Source of the DNA: Paenibacillus polymyxa M1 | Lineage (GTDB): Bacteria; Bacillota; Bacilli; Paenibacillales; Paenibacillaceae | Reading direction: 5' to 3' | Length of the DNA: 64,000 nucleotides | Assembly: GCF_000237325.1 (NCBI RefSeq) | Contig: NC_017542.1 | Span: 5,388,501 to 5,452,500, forward strand | In this document: positions 52,716 to 61,837 of the stretch, one piece after another | Layout: every line of letters starts with the position of its first letter | How positions within the stretch are numbered: the first letter of the stretch is position 1 | The notes under the pieces: generated by a model | Told to the model about the DNA's origin: nothing | What the model saw: only the letters and a program-made list of their open reading frames with translations | Database searches by the model: none | Made by a program: the position numbers and the translations under genes

Positions 52716-54200
52716 CTATCTCAATTTGGCGGCGATACGATCAGCTTCCATTATACCCGAGTTCATAGCTCCTTGAAACCCGCCCCCAGGCTGTGTCCAG
52801 GCCCCTACCAATGACAGACGGTTCACTGCTGATTTGTGCTTCAGTCTGTGTATACCGGACTGCCGCACCGTTTGCGCAAAGCCGTAAACAGCCCCGCCGG
52901 GATTAGCGGTATACCGCTGCATTGTGCGTGGTGTGCCCAACTCTGCCACTACCACTTTACTGCTAAAACCAGGGTATAGCTGTTCAAGGCGTTCCAGTAT
53001 CTGCTGTTTTACTGCTTCTTTTTTGGCTTTATATTCGGGACGTGCGCTAGGCCAGTTCTCCAATCTGTCCAAAAATGTAACGGTGATGACACCCTTTCCC
53101 GCTTCATTGAGTGTAGGGTCCATGGCGTTATAATTTGTGAACATCCAGTTGCCTTTCGTATACTGGCCGCTCATCATGACTTCATAATCCGTCTCCGAAT
53201 CCGGCTCGTTACATAGGATTAAGTCTTCTTCGGTGATCCCAAGCTCGCGAGGCTCGCATGATAGCCCTAGGTATAGCTGAGTAAGAGATGTGCCAGTCTC
53301 CATTTTGGTGACAGCCTCCAGCTCACGACGGGCGGCATGATGATTTTCCAGCAGACGACCATAGGTATGATGAGGACTGATACCAGACACAACCCAGTTG
53401 GCTTTATATACATCCCCTTTGTTCAGACGAACACCAGCTGCCTTACCACGTTCAAGTATAATTTCAGACACCTGACTGCGCAGGTGAACTTCTCCTCCAG
53501 CTGATTGAATAGCTTCGACCAGCGCATTGGACAAGGCCTGTGCACCTCCCTGAATGTAATACGTCCCCTCCAGATGATAGCCCATCCAAGGAATGAAAAA
53601 ATACAAGGCCGCAAGCCTCTTCGGGGGCAAACCATAATAAGCCCATAGGGCGGTGAAAAATTCCGTGAATCGGTCAGACAAGCCAAACTGGCTTACAGCC
53701 TCCCAGGTAGTCATTTGCGTCCAGCGGAAGAAGGTGCCTGCTTTGAGCAGGCCCGCCATCTTACGCCAGGAAGTACGGGAAGAAAAAGCAGAAAAGCCTG
53801 CCTCAAAACGGCGAATACCTGCGAAAAGCTTGTCAATGGCTGCTGTCTCAGCAGGAAACATGCCTTTGAGGAGCTGCGTGTACTCCCGCACATCAGATGG
53901 GATATCAATGGTCTGTCCTTCCCAGCGAATGGAGTAAGGATGCTTTTTGCGTAGAGGGACGATTTGCTGGTCCACATGGCAGTCCTTTAACATCCGGCCG
54001 AAGCTGCCTTCTTCGAGTCCGCCGACGCCGTGCAAGGAGACATCAAAGGTATATCCCTTTCTTGTGAATTCAGTAGCAAAGCCGCCAGCCAAAGTATGAC
54101 TTTCAAACACAGCTGTCCGGTAACCCAACGCAGAAAGTCTGGCTGCACAAGACAAACCACCCAGCCCGGCACCAATGACAATAACATCATATTGGTTCAT
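52716..54200 (-). CDS. CrtI-like FAD-dependent oxidoreductase
   Basis: 494 residues of the phytoene desaturase/carotenoid isomerase-like family (COG1233). VIGAGLGGLSCAARLSALG at residues 7-25 is the FAD motif, GGFATEFTRKGYTFDVSLHGVGG follows, and SLVGAWTQPGGGFQGAMNSG closes the flavin site. No carotenoid genes are near, so the substrate is probably another lipid or polyene. First gene of a two-gene operon with a TetR regulator. Confidence 0.78.
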   Translation of the reverse strand: MNQYDVIVIGAGLGGLSCAARLSALGYRTAVFESHTLAGGFATEFTRKGYTFDVSLHGVGGLEEGSFGRMLKDCHVDQQIVPLRKKHPYSIRWEGQTIDIPSDVREYTQLLKGMFPAETAAIDKLFAGIRRFEAGFSAFSSRTSWRKMAGLLKAGTFFRWTQMTTWEAVSQFGLSDRFTEFFTALWAYYGLPPKRLAALYFFIPWMGYHLEGTYYIQGGAQALSNALVEAIQSAGGEVHLRSQVSEIILERGKAAGVRLNKGDVYKANWVVSGISPHHTYGRLLENHHAARRELEAVTKMETGTSLTQLYLGLSCEPRELGITEEDLILCNEPDSETDYEVMMSGQYTKGNWMFTNYNAMDPTLNEAGKGVITVTFLDRLENWPSARPEYKAKKEAVKQQILERLEQLYPGFSSKVVVAELGTPRTMQRYTANPGGAVYGFAQTVRQSGIHRLKHKSAVNRLSLVGAWTQPGGGFQGAMNSGIMEADRIAAKLR

Positions 54201-54224
54201 GATTTCATCTCCCTTGTTAACGTC

Positions 54225-54252
54225 GTTATATAAGTTAACAGTGTTAAGTTAA
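54225..54252 (-). promoter_or_regulatory. Promoter and TetR-type operator of the CrtI-TetR operon
   Basis: On the minus strand -35 TTAACT (54247-54252), 16-nt spacer, -10 TATAAC (54225-54230). The spacer holds the inverted repeat TTAACA-G-TGTTAA (54235-54247); a further GTTAAC occurs at 54216-54221. Confidence 0.6.
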
Positions 54253-54413
54253 GGAGATTATATACTACCGTATCCCCGTTGAAAAGCTCTATTTTCTTGT
54301 TTCCTGCTATAGAACAATGAGCACAATCTTCATATTGCTCAGCACAAGTCACTCAAGAGATTTTAGTAGTCTCCCGTTGCGAGGGTAAATATATATTATA
54401 AAAACATCCAAAA

Positions 54414-54427
54414 TTGTAGCGCTTTCA
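54414..54427 (+). promoter_or_regulatory. cre-like site 1 (CcpA)
   Basis: TTGTAGCGCTTTCA; its right half AGCGCTTTCA matches the cre consensus, the left is degenerate (about 11 of 14). It lies just downstream of a -10-like stretch. Confidence 0.4.
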
Positions 54428-54440
54428 CTTGTCAGATTCC

Positions 54441-54526
54441 AAGGAGGATGCTATTCTTCAAGTGGGATTGTTACTGAAAAGGCAAAACCCGAGTACACTT
54501 GTGTACCCGGAGTTTGCCTTTTTTTG
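54441..54526 (+). other. Ribosome site running straight into a terminator
   Basis: AAGGAGG at 54441-54447 is followed by only tiny frames (nine codons from 54448, with no proper spacing), then by a strong hairpin at 54477-54526 whose arms GGCAAA...GTACAC pair with GTGTAC...GTTTGCC and lead into TTTTTTT. It looks like a leader or deletion scar ahead of the esterase gene. The rest of the 408-nt gap 54201-54608 holds the CrtI promoter and two cre-like sites. Confidence 0.4.
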
Positions 54527-54571
54527 ATTTGTATGAGTTCCACAGCATACAGTCAAGCATCCTGAGCATAT

Positions 54572-54585
54572 AGTAAGCGCTTTAA
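54572..54585 (+). promoter_or_regulatory. cre-like site 2 (CcpA) before the esterase gene
   Basis: AGTAAGCGCTTTAA, about 12 of 14 positions of cre, 24 nt before the esterase ATG. Carbon catabolite control of the secreted enzyme is likely. Confidence 0.5.
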
Positions 54586-54608
54586 AAAAAACCAAAGGAG
54601 ATTATCTT

Positions 54609-55844
54609 ATGCAAAAAAGACGTTTCGCCCTTGTTCTACTATCTTTCGTGCTCTTGCTTACGATCTTTTATCCATCCTCCAGCTCTGCCGCGGCAGCAGC
54701 CGATGTTCCAGCACCACAGGCTACTCTGTTTACTCAAGTACAGCCTCTGGGTGAGGTTGTTTCTGCCGTTGTACTGAAATACAGCACCAATATTGACGGA
54801 GCATCCCTGTCCACATCCAGCTTTCAGGTTCAATCTGTACTCAATGATGTATACACGGACAGAACCGTGACCGGCGTATATACCAACGATACTGGCGCCA
54901 TCACCAACCGAAGTACTCATGGCAAATATGTCGTGATCGAGCTGGATACACAGGATAAAAATGCAAGCACTCTCACTTACGATTCCACAAGCGCAGTCAA
55001 CCGCATCAATCCATTGAACTATTACATTAGCCAAAAGAAAGATATTGCAACTTCAAAGAAAACAGTCATTCCAGCTTCTACACAGACTGTAAAAGCAACC
55101 GATAAAGTGACACCCATTGTAGACGATTTCCAAAAAAACACCTTTGAAAATAAAGATGGCTTCAAACTGAACTACTTTACATTTGAACCTAAAGTAGAGC
55201 CTGGCAAAACCTACCCATTGGTTGTATTCCTACACGGAAACGGCGAACGTGGTGATGGAAATGGAGTCAACCTGTTAGCAAATGCTGGTGCTGTCACTTG
55301 GGCTTCCCCTGAGCAGCAAGCCAAACACCCATCCTTCGTCATCGCTCCTCAAAGCCCAATTGACCTGGAGCACAAATTTATTTGGGCAGATGAACCACGC
55401 AACAGCGCTGTTGCCGATTTGGTACGTGAAACGGCCTTGAAATATCCGATCGACACCAACCGCATCTATATCGTAGGTATTTCTCAAGGTGCCATGGGGA
55501 CATGGAGATTGTTAGAAAAAAATCTTGATCTGTTCGCTGCGGGCGTGCCGATTGCCGGTCTGACCAACTATGAAAAAGCTGTGAACATGTATGCCCCTGT
55601 TGACCCTGCACACGTTGAAGTGTTGAAAAACGTTCCGATTTGGGCATTTCATGCTGCAGACGATACGACAGTAAGTCCTAAGAACTCGGAAGAAATGGTT
55701 GCTGCCATTAAAGTACAGAGCGGAAACCTCATTCACTTCACTGAATACGAAGCAGGGATTATCAAACCTACAGGACACTTTTCCTGGGTTCCGGCTCTAC
55801 AAAATCAGGACATGATTGAATGGCTATTTGCACAAAAGAAATAA
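54609..55844 (+). CDS. Secreted alpha/beta-hydrolase esterase
   Basis: 411 residues. Sec signal peptide (KRR then a hydrophobic core, cleavage near residue 29 after an Ala run). An N-terminal beta-rich domain (about 35-150) precedes a hydrolase domain with oxyanion motif VVFLHGNGERGDG, nucleophile Ser292 in GISQGAMG, acid Asp in AADDTTVS and His in GHFSWVPAL. Like PHB-depolymerase/feruloyl-esterase-type enzymes (CE1-like); the exact ester is not known. CAAAGGAG precedes the ATG. Confidence 0.8.
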   Translation: MQKRRFALVLLSFVLLLTIFYPSSSSAAAAADVPAPQATLFTQVQPLGEVVSAVVLKYSTNIDGASLSTSSFQVQSVLNDVYTDRTVTGVYTNDTGAITNRSTHGKYVVIELDTQDKNASTLTYDSTSAVNRINPLNYYISQKKDIATSKKTVIPASTQTVKATDKVTPIVDDFQKNTFENKDGFKLNYFTFEPKVEPGKTYPLVVFLHGNGERGDGNGVNLLANAGAVTWASPEQQAKHPSFVIAPQSPIDLEHKFIWADEPRNSAVADLVRETALKYPIDTNRIYIVGISQGAMGTWRLLEKNLDLFAAGVPIAGLTNYEKAVNMYAPVDPAHVEVLKNVPIWAFHAADDTTVSPKNSEEMVAAIKVQSGNLIHFTEYEAGIIKPTGHFSWVPALQNQDMIEWLFAQKK

Positions 55845-55892
55845 AAAAAGGGCACCTGCCTTCCTGTGTACCACCATCAGGAAAGCAGGTGC
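55845..55892. terminator. Bidirectional terminator between the esterase and the small basic protein
   Basis: GCACCTGC-x-TTCCTG pairs with CAGGAA-x-GCAGGTGC, eleven-base loop. The T run (TTTTTTT) is on the minus strand, so it mainly serves the minus-strand small gene. Confidence 0.8.
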
Positions 55893-55958
55893 AATATCAA
55901 AACGAGGAGACTAAAAATTTTGACACTGGTATTGCATTTGCAGTTAACTTGAAGCTTG

Positions 55959-56066
55959 TTACTTCGCGCGCTTCGCAGCTTTGATCGTTCTCAAAGCCCG
56001 TCTGCGCGTTACCTTGTTCGGACTGCTGAGCTGTCTTCTGGCAGTAGCCACATCCGTTTTAGCCAT
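55959..56066 (-). CDS. Small basic protein, 35 residues (possible metal-homeostasis peptide)
   Basis: ATG at 56066 opens a 35-codon frame to a TAA. The product begins MAKTDVATARRQLSSPN and has a highly basic tail (KVTRRRALRTIKAAKRAK), with about 40% Lys, Arg and Thr. I recall short proteins of this shape annotated as putative metal homeostasis proteins in Bacillota, but cannot verify. GGATGGTG precedes the start. A Fur box 63 nt upstream (56129-56147) and a terminator downstream (55845-55892) make it a complete single-gene unit. It also resembles in concept the Fur-regulated basic proteins FbpA-C of B. subtilis. Confidence 0.68.
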   Translation of the reverse strand: MAKTDVATARRQLSSPNKVTRRRALRTIKAAKRAK

Positions 56067-56128
56067 GTGTAAAGCACCATCCTATTCACTTAGGCTCATA
56101 TTGGGAGTTTGTGCCTAAAGACTTAAAT

Positions 56129-56147
56129 GATAATGAGAATCATAATC
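56129..56147 (-). promoter_or_regulatory. Fur box before the small basic protein gene
   Basis: GATAATGAGAATCATAATC matches the 19-bp Fur consensus GATAATGATAATCATTATC at 17 positions. Confidence 0.8.
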
Positions 56148-56248
56148 ATTTAAAATTATATAATGAAATCTACTAGCATGCAAGAGCATTTGGGGAAGTA
56201 TGTGCCTCGATTAAGTAGTTGCCAGTGCTCCCTTTTCCCCATATGAAA

Positions 56249-56278
56249 GAAGCGTTGGGACAGCAAGCCCAACGCTTC
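56249..56278 (-). terminator. Terminator of the amino acid ABC operon
   Basis: Perfect 11-bp stem GAAGCGTTGGG/CCCAACGCTTC, eight-base loop, short T runs on both strands. Confidence 0.7.
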
Positions 56279-56307
56279 TTTATGCTTAATAGCAACTTAT
56301 ACGATGA

Positions 56308-57186
56308 TTAATTAACCTTTCCGCCCTCTACAACCAATTGATCCGTAAAGCCTTCTCCGTAAACGGAGGTCAGTGTGTCCTTATAGGCTTGATGGACAAA
56401 ATTCTCCTTGCCCAACGTAGCCAGTTCGTTGTTGATCCAGTCCAACAGTTCCTTATTTCCCTTCGCTACTGCGGGAGCAATCGTATCTTGACCACCGAAG
56501 GCTGGAATGCTTACAGTGAAGCCGGGATTGGCCTTGGCCCAAGCGATCAGCTCTGTATTATCGTTGGCAATGGCGGCACCGCGTTTGTCTTTGAGAGCCG
56601 AGAAAATTTCGGTGTATTGATCGAATTTGAGCAGCTTGATGTCAGGATAATTTTTTGTAAAATAGGTCTCTGCCGTCGTTCCCTTGGCAACAATCAGCTT
56701 TTGATCCGATCCCTTCAATTGGTCAATCGTGGTGATTGGAGCGCTGTCGGGTGACACAATGCCAAAGGATAATTTCATATAAGGGTTAGCAAAATCGACT
56801 TTTTCTTTACGCTCATCGGTCACAGTAAAGTTAGCCATGATGATATCTACCTTGTTGGATTCCAAATAGGCAACCCGGCTGGCAGCATCCACCAGGACGA
56901 ATTCCACCTTGGACTCGTCGCCCAAGAGATCTTTGGCAAACCGTTTCGCAATATACACATCAAAGCCCTGATTTTTCCCTTCTGAATCTACGTAGCCAAA
57001 AGGCGGCTTATCCGCAAAAACACCAATTCGAATCTTGCCATTCTTTTTAATGTCCTCAATTGAAGCAAATTTAGCCGAACCCGAACTACTACCGTTGGTA
57101 TTACCAGCCCCTGCACATCCTGCCAAGCCGATGAGCAGCAAGCTCAAAGCCAGTAATAACGTTGTGAACTTCATTCCTTTTCTCAT
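56308..57186 (-). CDS. Polar amino acid ABC transporter, substrate-binding lipoprotein
   Basis: 292 residues. Lipoprotein signal with lipobox LAGC (Cys24), then a Ser/Gly linker and a class II binding protein fold: IRIGVFADKPPFGYVDSEGKNQGFDVYIAKR, VEFVLVDAASRVAYLESNKVDIIMANFTVTDER. The pattern (RxAYLxSxKVD, NFTxTxER) resembles PEB1/GltI glutamate-aspartate and cystine binders. Last gene of the four-gene operon. GGGGGAT ribosome site. Confidence 0.85.
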   Translation of the reverse strand: MRKGMKFTTLLLALSLLLIGLAGCAGAGNTNGSSSGSAKFASIEDIKKNGKIRIGVFADKPPFGYVDSEGKNQGFDVYIAKRFAKDLLGDESKVEFVLVDAASRVAYLESNKVDIIMANFTVTDERKEKVDFANPYMKLSFGIVSPDSAPITTIDQLKGSDQKLIVAKGTTAETYFTKNYPDIKLLKFDQYTEIFSALKDKRGAAIANDNTELIAWAKANPGFTVSIPAFGGQDTIAPAVAKGNKELLDWINNELATLGKENFVHQAYKDTLTSVYGEGFTDQLVVEGGKVN

Positions 57187-57204
57187 CTGTATTCATCCCC
57201 CTGT

Positions 57205-57960
57205 TTATATCGTTTCGTACTGAAATATATCCAGAAAGTGCTGGGCACGCTCTGTTTCCGGTTGGGTAAAAAATTGCTGTGGTGTAGTCATTTCACATAT
57301 CTGTCCTTGATCCATAAAAACGATACGATCTCCTACCGACTTGGCAAATCCCATTTCATGCGTCACGATAATCATCGTCATCCCCTGTTGGGCCAGCTCT
57401 CGCATGACATCCAGCACCTCTCGGACCATTTCCGGGTCCAAGGATGCGGTGACCTCATCAAAAAGCATAATTTCAGGGTTCATACACAGGGCGCGCACAA
57501 TCGCAATCCGTTGCTTTTGCCCGCCTGATAATTGTCTCGGATACGCATCCTTGCGATCTAGCAGACCGACTCGCTCCAATAGCTGCTCCGCTTGCGCAAG
57601 CGCCTCTTGCCTGTTTCGCCGCTGAACTTTAAGCGGACCAAGCAATATATTTTCCAAGACGGTCATATGTGGAAACAACTCATAGTTTTGGAACACCATT
57701 CCGATATGCTGCCGCACCTCACGCCAATTCACTTTTGTATCCGTCAGATCCTGTCCTCTGTAACGGATATCTCCCCCCTGGACGGGCTCTAGACCATTAA
57801 GACATCGGAGGAGCGTACTTTTACCACATCCTGAAGGGCCGAGAATAACCACAACTTCCCCTTTCCTTACGTCCAGACTAATCTGCTGCAGTACTTTTCG
57901 GTCGCCAAAGCTTTTGTCCAGTCCTCGAATTTCCAATAAAACCTCAACAGCCTCTCCCAT
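57205..57960 (-). CDS. Polar amino acid ABC transporter, ATPase
   Basis: About 251 residues. Walker [10 protein letters not shown], signature [15 protein letters not shown], Walker [16 protein letters not shown]-loop VTHEM. The PAAT/GlnQ type. ATG at 57960 (GGGGTGG upstream) gives the usual length; an ATG ten codons earlier (57990) would overlap the preceding gene. Couples ATP hydrolysis to the two permeases upstream. Confidence 0.9.
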   Translation of the reverse strand: MGEAVEVLLEIRGLDKSFGDRKVLQQISLDVRKGEVVVILGPSGCGKSTLLRCLNGLEPVQGGDIRYRGQDLTDTKVNWREVRQHIGMVFQNYELFPHMTVLENILLGPLKVQRRNRQEALAQAEQLLERVGLLDRKDAYPRQLSGGQKQRIAIVRALCMNPEIMLFDEVTASLDPEMVREVLDVMRELAQQGMTMIIVTHEMGFAKSVGDRIVFMDQGQICEMTTPQQFFTQPETERAQHFLDIFQYETI

Positions 57961-57977
57961 GACACCACCCCATCCTG

Positions 57978-58655
57978 CTAATTTTGCCATCTGCGTTCAA
58001 ATCTTTTGGAAAGTCTGGATAACGGATAACATACAAGAAAATACAATATAAAAATAAAACCATACACCCAAAAGGATGCCGAAGGCGCCTTGATTACACC
58101 AAGTTCAATAATCTGCTGCCCGACCTTGACCACTTCCACAACACCGATCAGCACCACTAATGATGTGGTTTTGATCATCCGTGTCGCTAGATTAATAGAA
58201 CCCGGGAGCATGCGGCGCACCGCCTGGGGAATAAGCACATGACGGTATAATTGCCAATAGGTCAGCCCCAATGCCTGCCCGGATTCCACCTGATGCTTGG
58301 GCAGTGATTCCAATGCACCTCGTACGATGTCGCCAATTTCCGCCGCTCCCCACAGACTGAATACGATTACTGCCGTCAACTCTCCGCTGATATCCACATT
58401 CAGTAAAGGAGTAAATCCAAAATACACGACATACAACCATACCAAAATCGGAATAATGCGGAATGTCTCCAAATAGAATCTCAGCACAAATCGAATCGGT
58501 TTTGATTGTAAGGTGCGCAGCAGACCCATCAGAATGCCTAGCAGCGTACCAATAATAATGGAAAGTAATGCAATCTCCAGTGTAACGAGCAATCCCCCTA
58601 ACAGACGCTCGAAATTCGATCCCTCAAACAGCACATTAATCCCCGAACTCAGCAT
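57978..58655 (-). CDS. Polar amino acid ABC transporter, permease 2
   Basis: 225 residues, five helices. The His/Glu/Gln/Arg/opine family signature is [23 protein letters not shown], and the coupling EAA loop reads [22 protein letters not shown]. Overlaps permease 1 by 20 nt with AGGAAGG before its ATG. Forms a heterodimer with permease 1. Confidence 0.88.
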   Translation of the reverse strand: MLSSGINVLFEGSNFERLLGGLLVTLEIALLSIIIGTLLGILMGLLRTLQSKPIRFVLRFYLETFRIIPILVWLYVVYFGFTPLLNVDISGELTAVIVFSLWGAAEIGDIVRGALESLPKHQVESGQALGLTYWQLYRHVLIPQAVRRMLPGSINLATRMIKTTSLVVLIGVVEVVKVGQQIIELGVIKAPSASFWVYGFIFILYFLVCYPLSRLSKRFERRWQN

Positions 58656-59301
58656 ATCGCACCTTCCTTTCCACCCACGTCAGCAGCATCGACAAAGGTA
58701 AAAGCAGCACGAGATATGCCAATACCAGCAAAATCAACGATTCTGTCGTTTTGTAGTACATGCCGATCAGGTCTTTGGCCACATTCATCAGATCCAATAA
58801 AGCAATGGCACCCACAATGGAGGTCTCCTTGAGTAGAAAGATCGCGTTCGCTCCCAAGGACGGAATACTAATGCTAAATGCTTGCGGCAAAATAACATAT
58901 CTCGCCAGTTGTATTTTGGACAGTCCGAGGCTCAACCCGGATTCCGTTTGGGTTTTACTCACGGCTTCAATTCCACCGCGGAACGCCTCAGCCATATAGC
59001 CCCCGCCCAAAAAGGTCATCCCCACAATGGCACACGTCATTTCGCTCATGTGCAGACCAATTTTCGTAAACCCGTAATACAGAAAATATAACTGTACAAG
59101 CAGCGGCGTATTCCGGGAAAGCTCGATATAAGCTACAATGATTCCGCTAATTCCTTTCACCCTGTAATACAGCACGATGCTGCACAGCAAACCAACGACT
59201 AGTGAAAACAGAATAGCAAAAAAGGCAATCTTCAACGTCAGCCACATGGCTTCTCCATACAGCGGCAAGCTTTCTACAATAAACTCCCAGTCTAAGTTCA
59301 T
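58636..59301 (-). CDS. Polar amino acid ABC transporter, permease 1
   Basis: About 221 residues, five helices. RNTPLLVQLYFLYYGF and TESGLSLGLSKIQLARYVILPQA (EAA loop) mark the family. First gene of the four-gene operon. ATG at 59301 has AAAGG 9 nt upstream; a TTG eight codons earlier abuts that site. No T-box, S-box or other riboswitch was seen in the 219 nt upstream. Confidence 0.88.
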   Translation of the reverse strand: MNLDWEFIVESLPLYGEAMWLTLKIAFFAILFSLVVGLLCSIVLYYRVKGISGIIVAYIELSRNTPLLVQLYFLYYGFTKIGLHMSEMTCAIVGMTFLGGGYMAEAFRGGIEAVSKTQTESGLSLGLSKIQLARYVILPQAFSISIPSLGANAIFLLKETSIVGAIALLDLMNVAKDLIGMYYKTTESLILLVLAYLVLLLPLSMLLTWVERKVRYAEFGD

Positions 59302-59461
59302 ATGCGTATACCTTTCAATTTTCAATTATTCCTATGTATTTGCTTTGCTTAATAACAATGATTGTATTCCTGCCCATTTATTACGTCAATACTTTGATGA
59401 AAATTTGTCATATTTATCTATGATTAAGAAAGAAAACCGTTATTTTTTTTCAGAAATAAAT

Positions 59462-59504
59462 AAAAAAAGCCCAAAATGGATAAGTTCCATTTCAGACTTT
59501 GCTT
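59462..59504 (-). terminator. Terminator after the SulP gene
   Basis: Stem AAATGGA/TCCATTT with a five-base loop and an outer AAAG/CTTT pairing, then TTTTTTT on the minus strand. Confidence 0.75.
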
Positions 59505-59520
59505 TATGCTATATGATTCA

Positions 59521-60969
59521 TCACATGATCGGCTCTGTAACGACAGGACCACCGAGCTTCTCCACAATTAAACGGCTTTCCTCATTTAGCCCTTGCAGGA
59601 TAATGGATTTACCTGAGTTTCTGTATTTTTGCAGCACCTTGCCAATGGCAGTAACCGCCGAGTGATCCCACACATGTGAATGGCTAAAGTCGACTACAAC
59701 GCGCTCCGGATCATCCGAAGGTTCAAAATGATCGACAAAATGAGTCGTTGAGGCGAAAAACATCGGCCCCCTGACATGGTACACCTTTGCTTCATGATCC
59801 TCAGTCGTACTGATACGGATTTTAGCCATTTTCCAGCCAAAATGCAGGGCACTCAACAGTACACCTACGATCACACCCTTGGACAAATCATGCGTAGCCA
59901 TCACGATAATGACCGTGATTACCATAATAAACGTATCTGCTTTGGGTACCTTGGCGATGTTTCGGAGTGACTTCCAATCTACGGTTCCGATACACACCAT
60001 GAACATGACTCCCACCAATGCGCCCATAGGCACTTCCTTTACAACACCACCAAGCACGAGCAGCAGAAAGGCCAAGAACACCCCAGCCGTGAAAGTGGAT
60101 AGACGTCCTCTTCCGCCTGAGCTGACATTAATGACGGATTGTCCAATCATAGCACAGCCACCCATGCCCCCAAAAAAGCCATTTACAAAGTTGGCAATCC
60201 CTTGCCCACGGGCTTCCCGGTTTTTATTGCTTTTCGTTTCGGTCATTTCATCCAAAATACTGGCTGTCAGCAGTGATTCCAGCAGTCCAACTAGCGCCAT
60301 CGTAAAGGAATACGGCAGCAAAATCCGCAACGTGTGCCACGACCACTCAATTTGCGGCAGATGGAATGAAGGCAGCGAGCTGGTTAGCGTACCGATATCT
60401 CCTACCGTTTTGACATTCAATTCAAATACATACGTAATGATCGTCATGATAATAATTGCTGTCAATGGAGCGGGAACGCTTTTCACAAACCTCGGTAAAA
60501 TATACACAATGAGCAATGTTCCCGCTACCATCGCGTACATGATCCAATTCGCTCCATGAAAGTGGGTGAGCTGCGCCATAAAGACGAGGATCGCCAGCGC
60601 ATTCACAAACCCGGTCATGACCGGCTGCGAAATAAAGCTTATAAAGCGACCTATTTTCAAAACACCCAGCAGCACCTGAATGATCCCAGCCAAAATAGTA
60701 GCTGCAAATAAATATTCCACGCCATAATCCTTGACCAGACCCACAACCAGTACAGCTACAGCCCCGGTTGCTGCCGAGATCATCGCCGGACGTCCGCCTG
60801 CAAAAGAAATGACAATGGCCATCGAGATGGAGGCATACAGTCCGACCATGGGGTTGACACCTGCAATGATTGAGAAGGCAATCGCCTCCGGAATCAATGC
60901 CAGCGCCACGGTCATGCCCGCAAGTATATCAGCCCGGATATTACCGAACCATTGTTGTTTAAGATTCAT
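59521..60969 (-). CDS. SulP family anion transporter with STAS domain
   Basis: 482 residues. Ten to twelve helices: [23 protein letters not shown] in the first, then [33 protein letters not shown], then a cytoplasmic STAS domain (about 395-475) with [21 protein letters not shown]. Moves sulfate, bicarbonate or other anions; substrate undecided (B. subtilis YbaR is similar in layout). The 272-nt region upstream has TATAAT at 61127-61132 (minus) as a likely -10. Confidence 0.85.
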   Translation of the reverse strand: MNLKQQWFGNIRADILAGMTVALALIPEAIAFSIIAGVNPMVGLYASISMAIVISFAGGRPAMISAATGAVAVLVVGLVKDYGVEYLFAATILAGIIQVLLGVLKIGRFISFISQPVMTGFVNALAILVFMAQLTHFHGANWIMYAMVAGTLLIVYILPRFVKSVPAPLTAIIIMTIITYVFELNVKTVGDIGTLTSSLPSFHLPQIEWSWHTLRILLPYSFTMALVGLLESLLTASILDEMTETKSNKNREARGQGIANFVNGFFGGMGGCAMIGQSVINVSSGGRGRLSTFTAGVFLAFLLLVLGGVVKEVPMGALVGVMFMVCIGTVDWKSLRNIAKVPKADTFIMVITVIIVMATHDLSKGVIVGVLLSALHFGWKMAKIRISTTEDHEAKVYHVRGPMFFASTTHFVDHFEPSDDPERVVVDFSHSHVWDHSAVTAIGKVLQKYRNSGKSIILQGLNEESRLIVEKLGGPVVTEPIM

Positions 60970-61126
60970 ACTGTTTCGTTCCAGCCTCCTATATTCACAG
61001 AGAACAGCATCTTGACCTGCAACCCGATATTGCTTTGGGCATCCGTCCAGCGGTCAATCGCCAAGGCTCTCCTATCATTCAGCTCGTCTCTCTCAAACGA
61101 ACCCGTTCCGTTACATCCAGTCCATC

Positions 61127-61132
61127 ATTATA
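61127..61132 (-). promoter_or_regulatory. Likely -10 of the SulP gene
   Basis: TATAAT on the minus strand, about 158 nt before the SulP ATG. The -35 region (TTCGTC) is weak. No gene in 60970-61241. Confidence 0.35.
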
Positions 61133-61241
61133 ACGCAAGGGAATTGTAGAGACGAATGAGTTAAAAGGCTGTTTACAGAAAGAAAACATATATTTACTTG
61201 AAATATCGCCCGTTTTCTTTATCTGGTTCGTTTTCTTATAT

Positions 61242-61814
61242 TTAAAATTTTTGCAATTGCTGCACAAGCTCCGATAGGGATTCAGCAATCTCAGAGTCTG
61301 CATAGCGCTGGAGCAAGCTCTCAAAATCAGGGAGCGCTTGCTTTAGTAGCCGACAGCTCCAGTCATAATAGCTCCAAAAAGCTACCGGATCATAGCCACG
61401 TGCTTCTTCCTCTTCCCACTCCAGTTCATCTTCTTCTGGGTCACTGTCTGCCGGCCATAAATATTTCTCATCTAGCAGCATGGTCAAGGATTCCACAGAC
61501 TCCTGTGAGTCTGCTTGTAGATTTTCTATGTCCAATGCTTGAACAACCGTATGGTACAACTCCAACTCACTCAGCGTGATATCCTCCGGTCTTCTCGCAT
61601 GCATATTCCGCAATAAGAATAGTAGCGCCCATGGGGTAACCTGCCACAATGTACCTTGATGTTCTATCAGATCAGCGATGGCTGCATACTCCCCATTGAA
61701 TATTAAATGCGGCAAGTCCGTCCCCCTACCATAAGGAGTAGTCAGGCGGTGCCACGGTACATCTGTAATTTCAAGAGTATTCATTAAGGCTGTGTTCATC
61801 TTATGAGTATCCAT
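61242..61814 (-). CDS. Unrecognised acidic protein
   Basis: 190 residues, cytosolic. Very acidic in the middle (WPADSDPEEDELEWEEEEARG), helical, ending LSELVQQLQKF. No family recognised. It follows the UbiB-kinase gene by 23 nt on the same strand and is probably co-transcribed. Several Met codons near the start (61814, 61799, 61784) leave the exact start open. Confidence 0.55.
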   Translation of the reverse strand: MDTHKMNTALMNTLEITDVPWHRLTTPYGRGTDLPHLIFNGEYAAIADLIEHQGTLWQVTPWALLFLLRNMHARRPEDITLSELELYHTVVQALDIENLQADSQESVESLTMLLDEKYLWPADSDPEEDELEWEEEEARGYDPVAFWSYYDWSCRLLKQALPDFESLLQRYADSEIAESLSELVQQLQKF

Positions 61815-61837
61815 GACGCCTCCTTTGTAGTCGGTAT

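Noticed and set aside
59302..59520. Riboswitch or T-box before the amino acid ABC operon
   Set aside because: AT-rich, no T-box or S-box elements found; only the SulP terminator.
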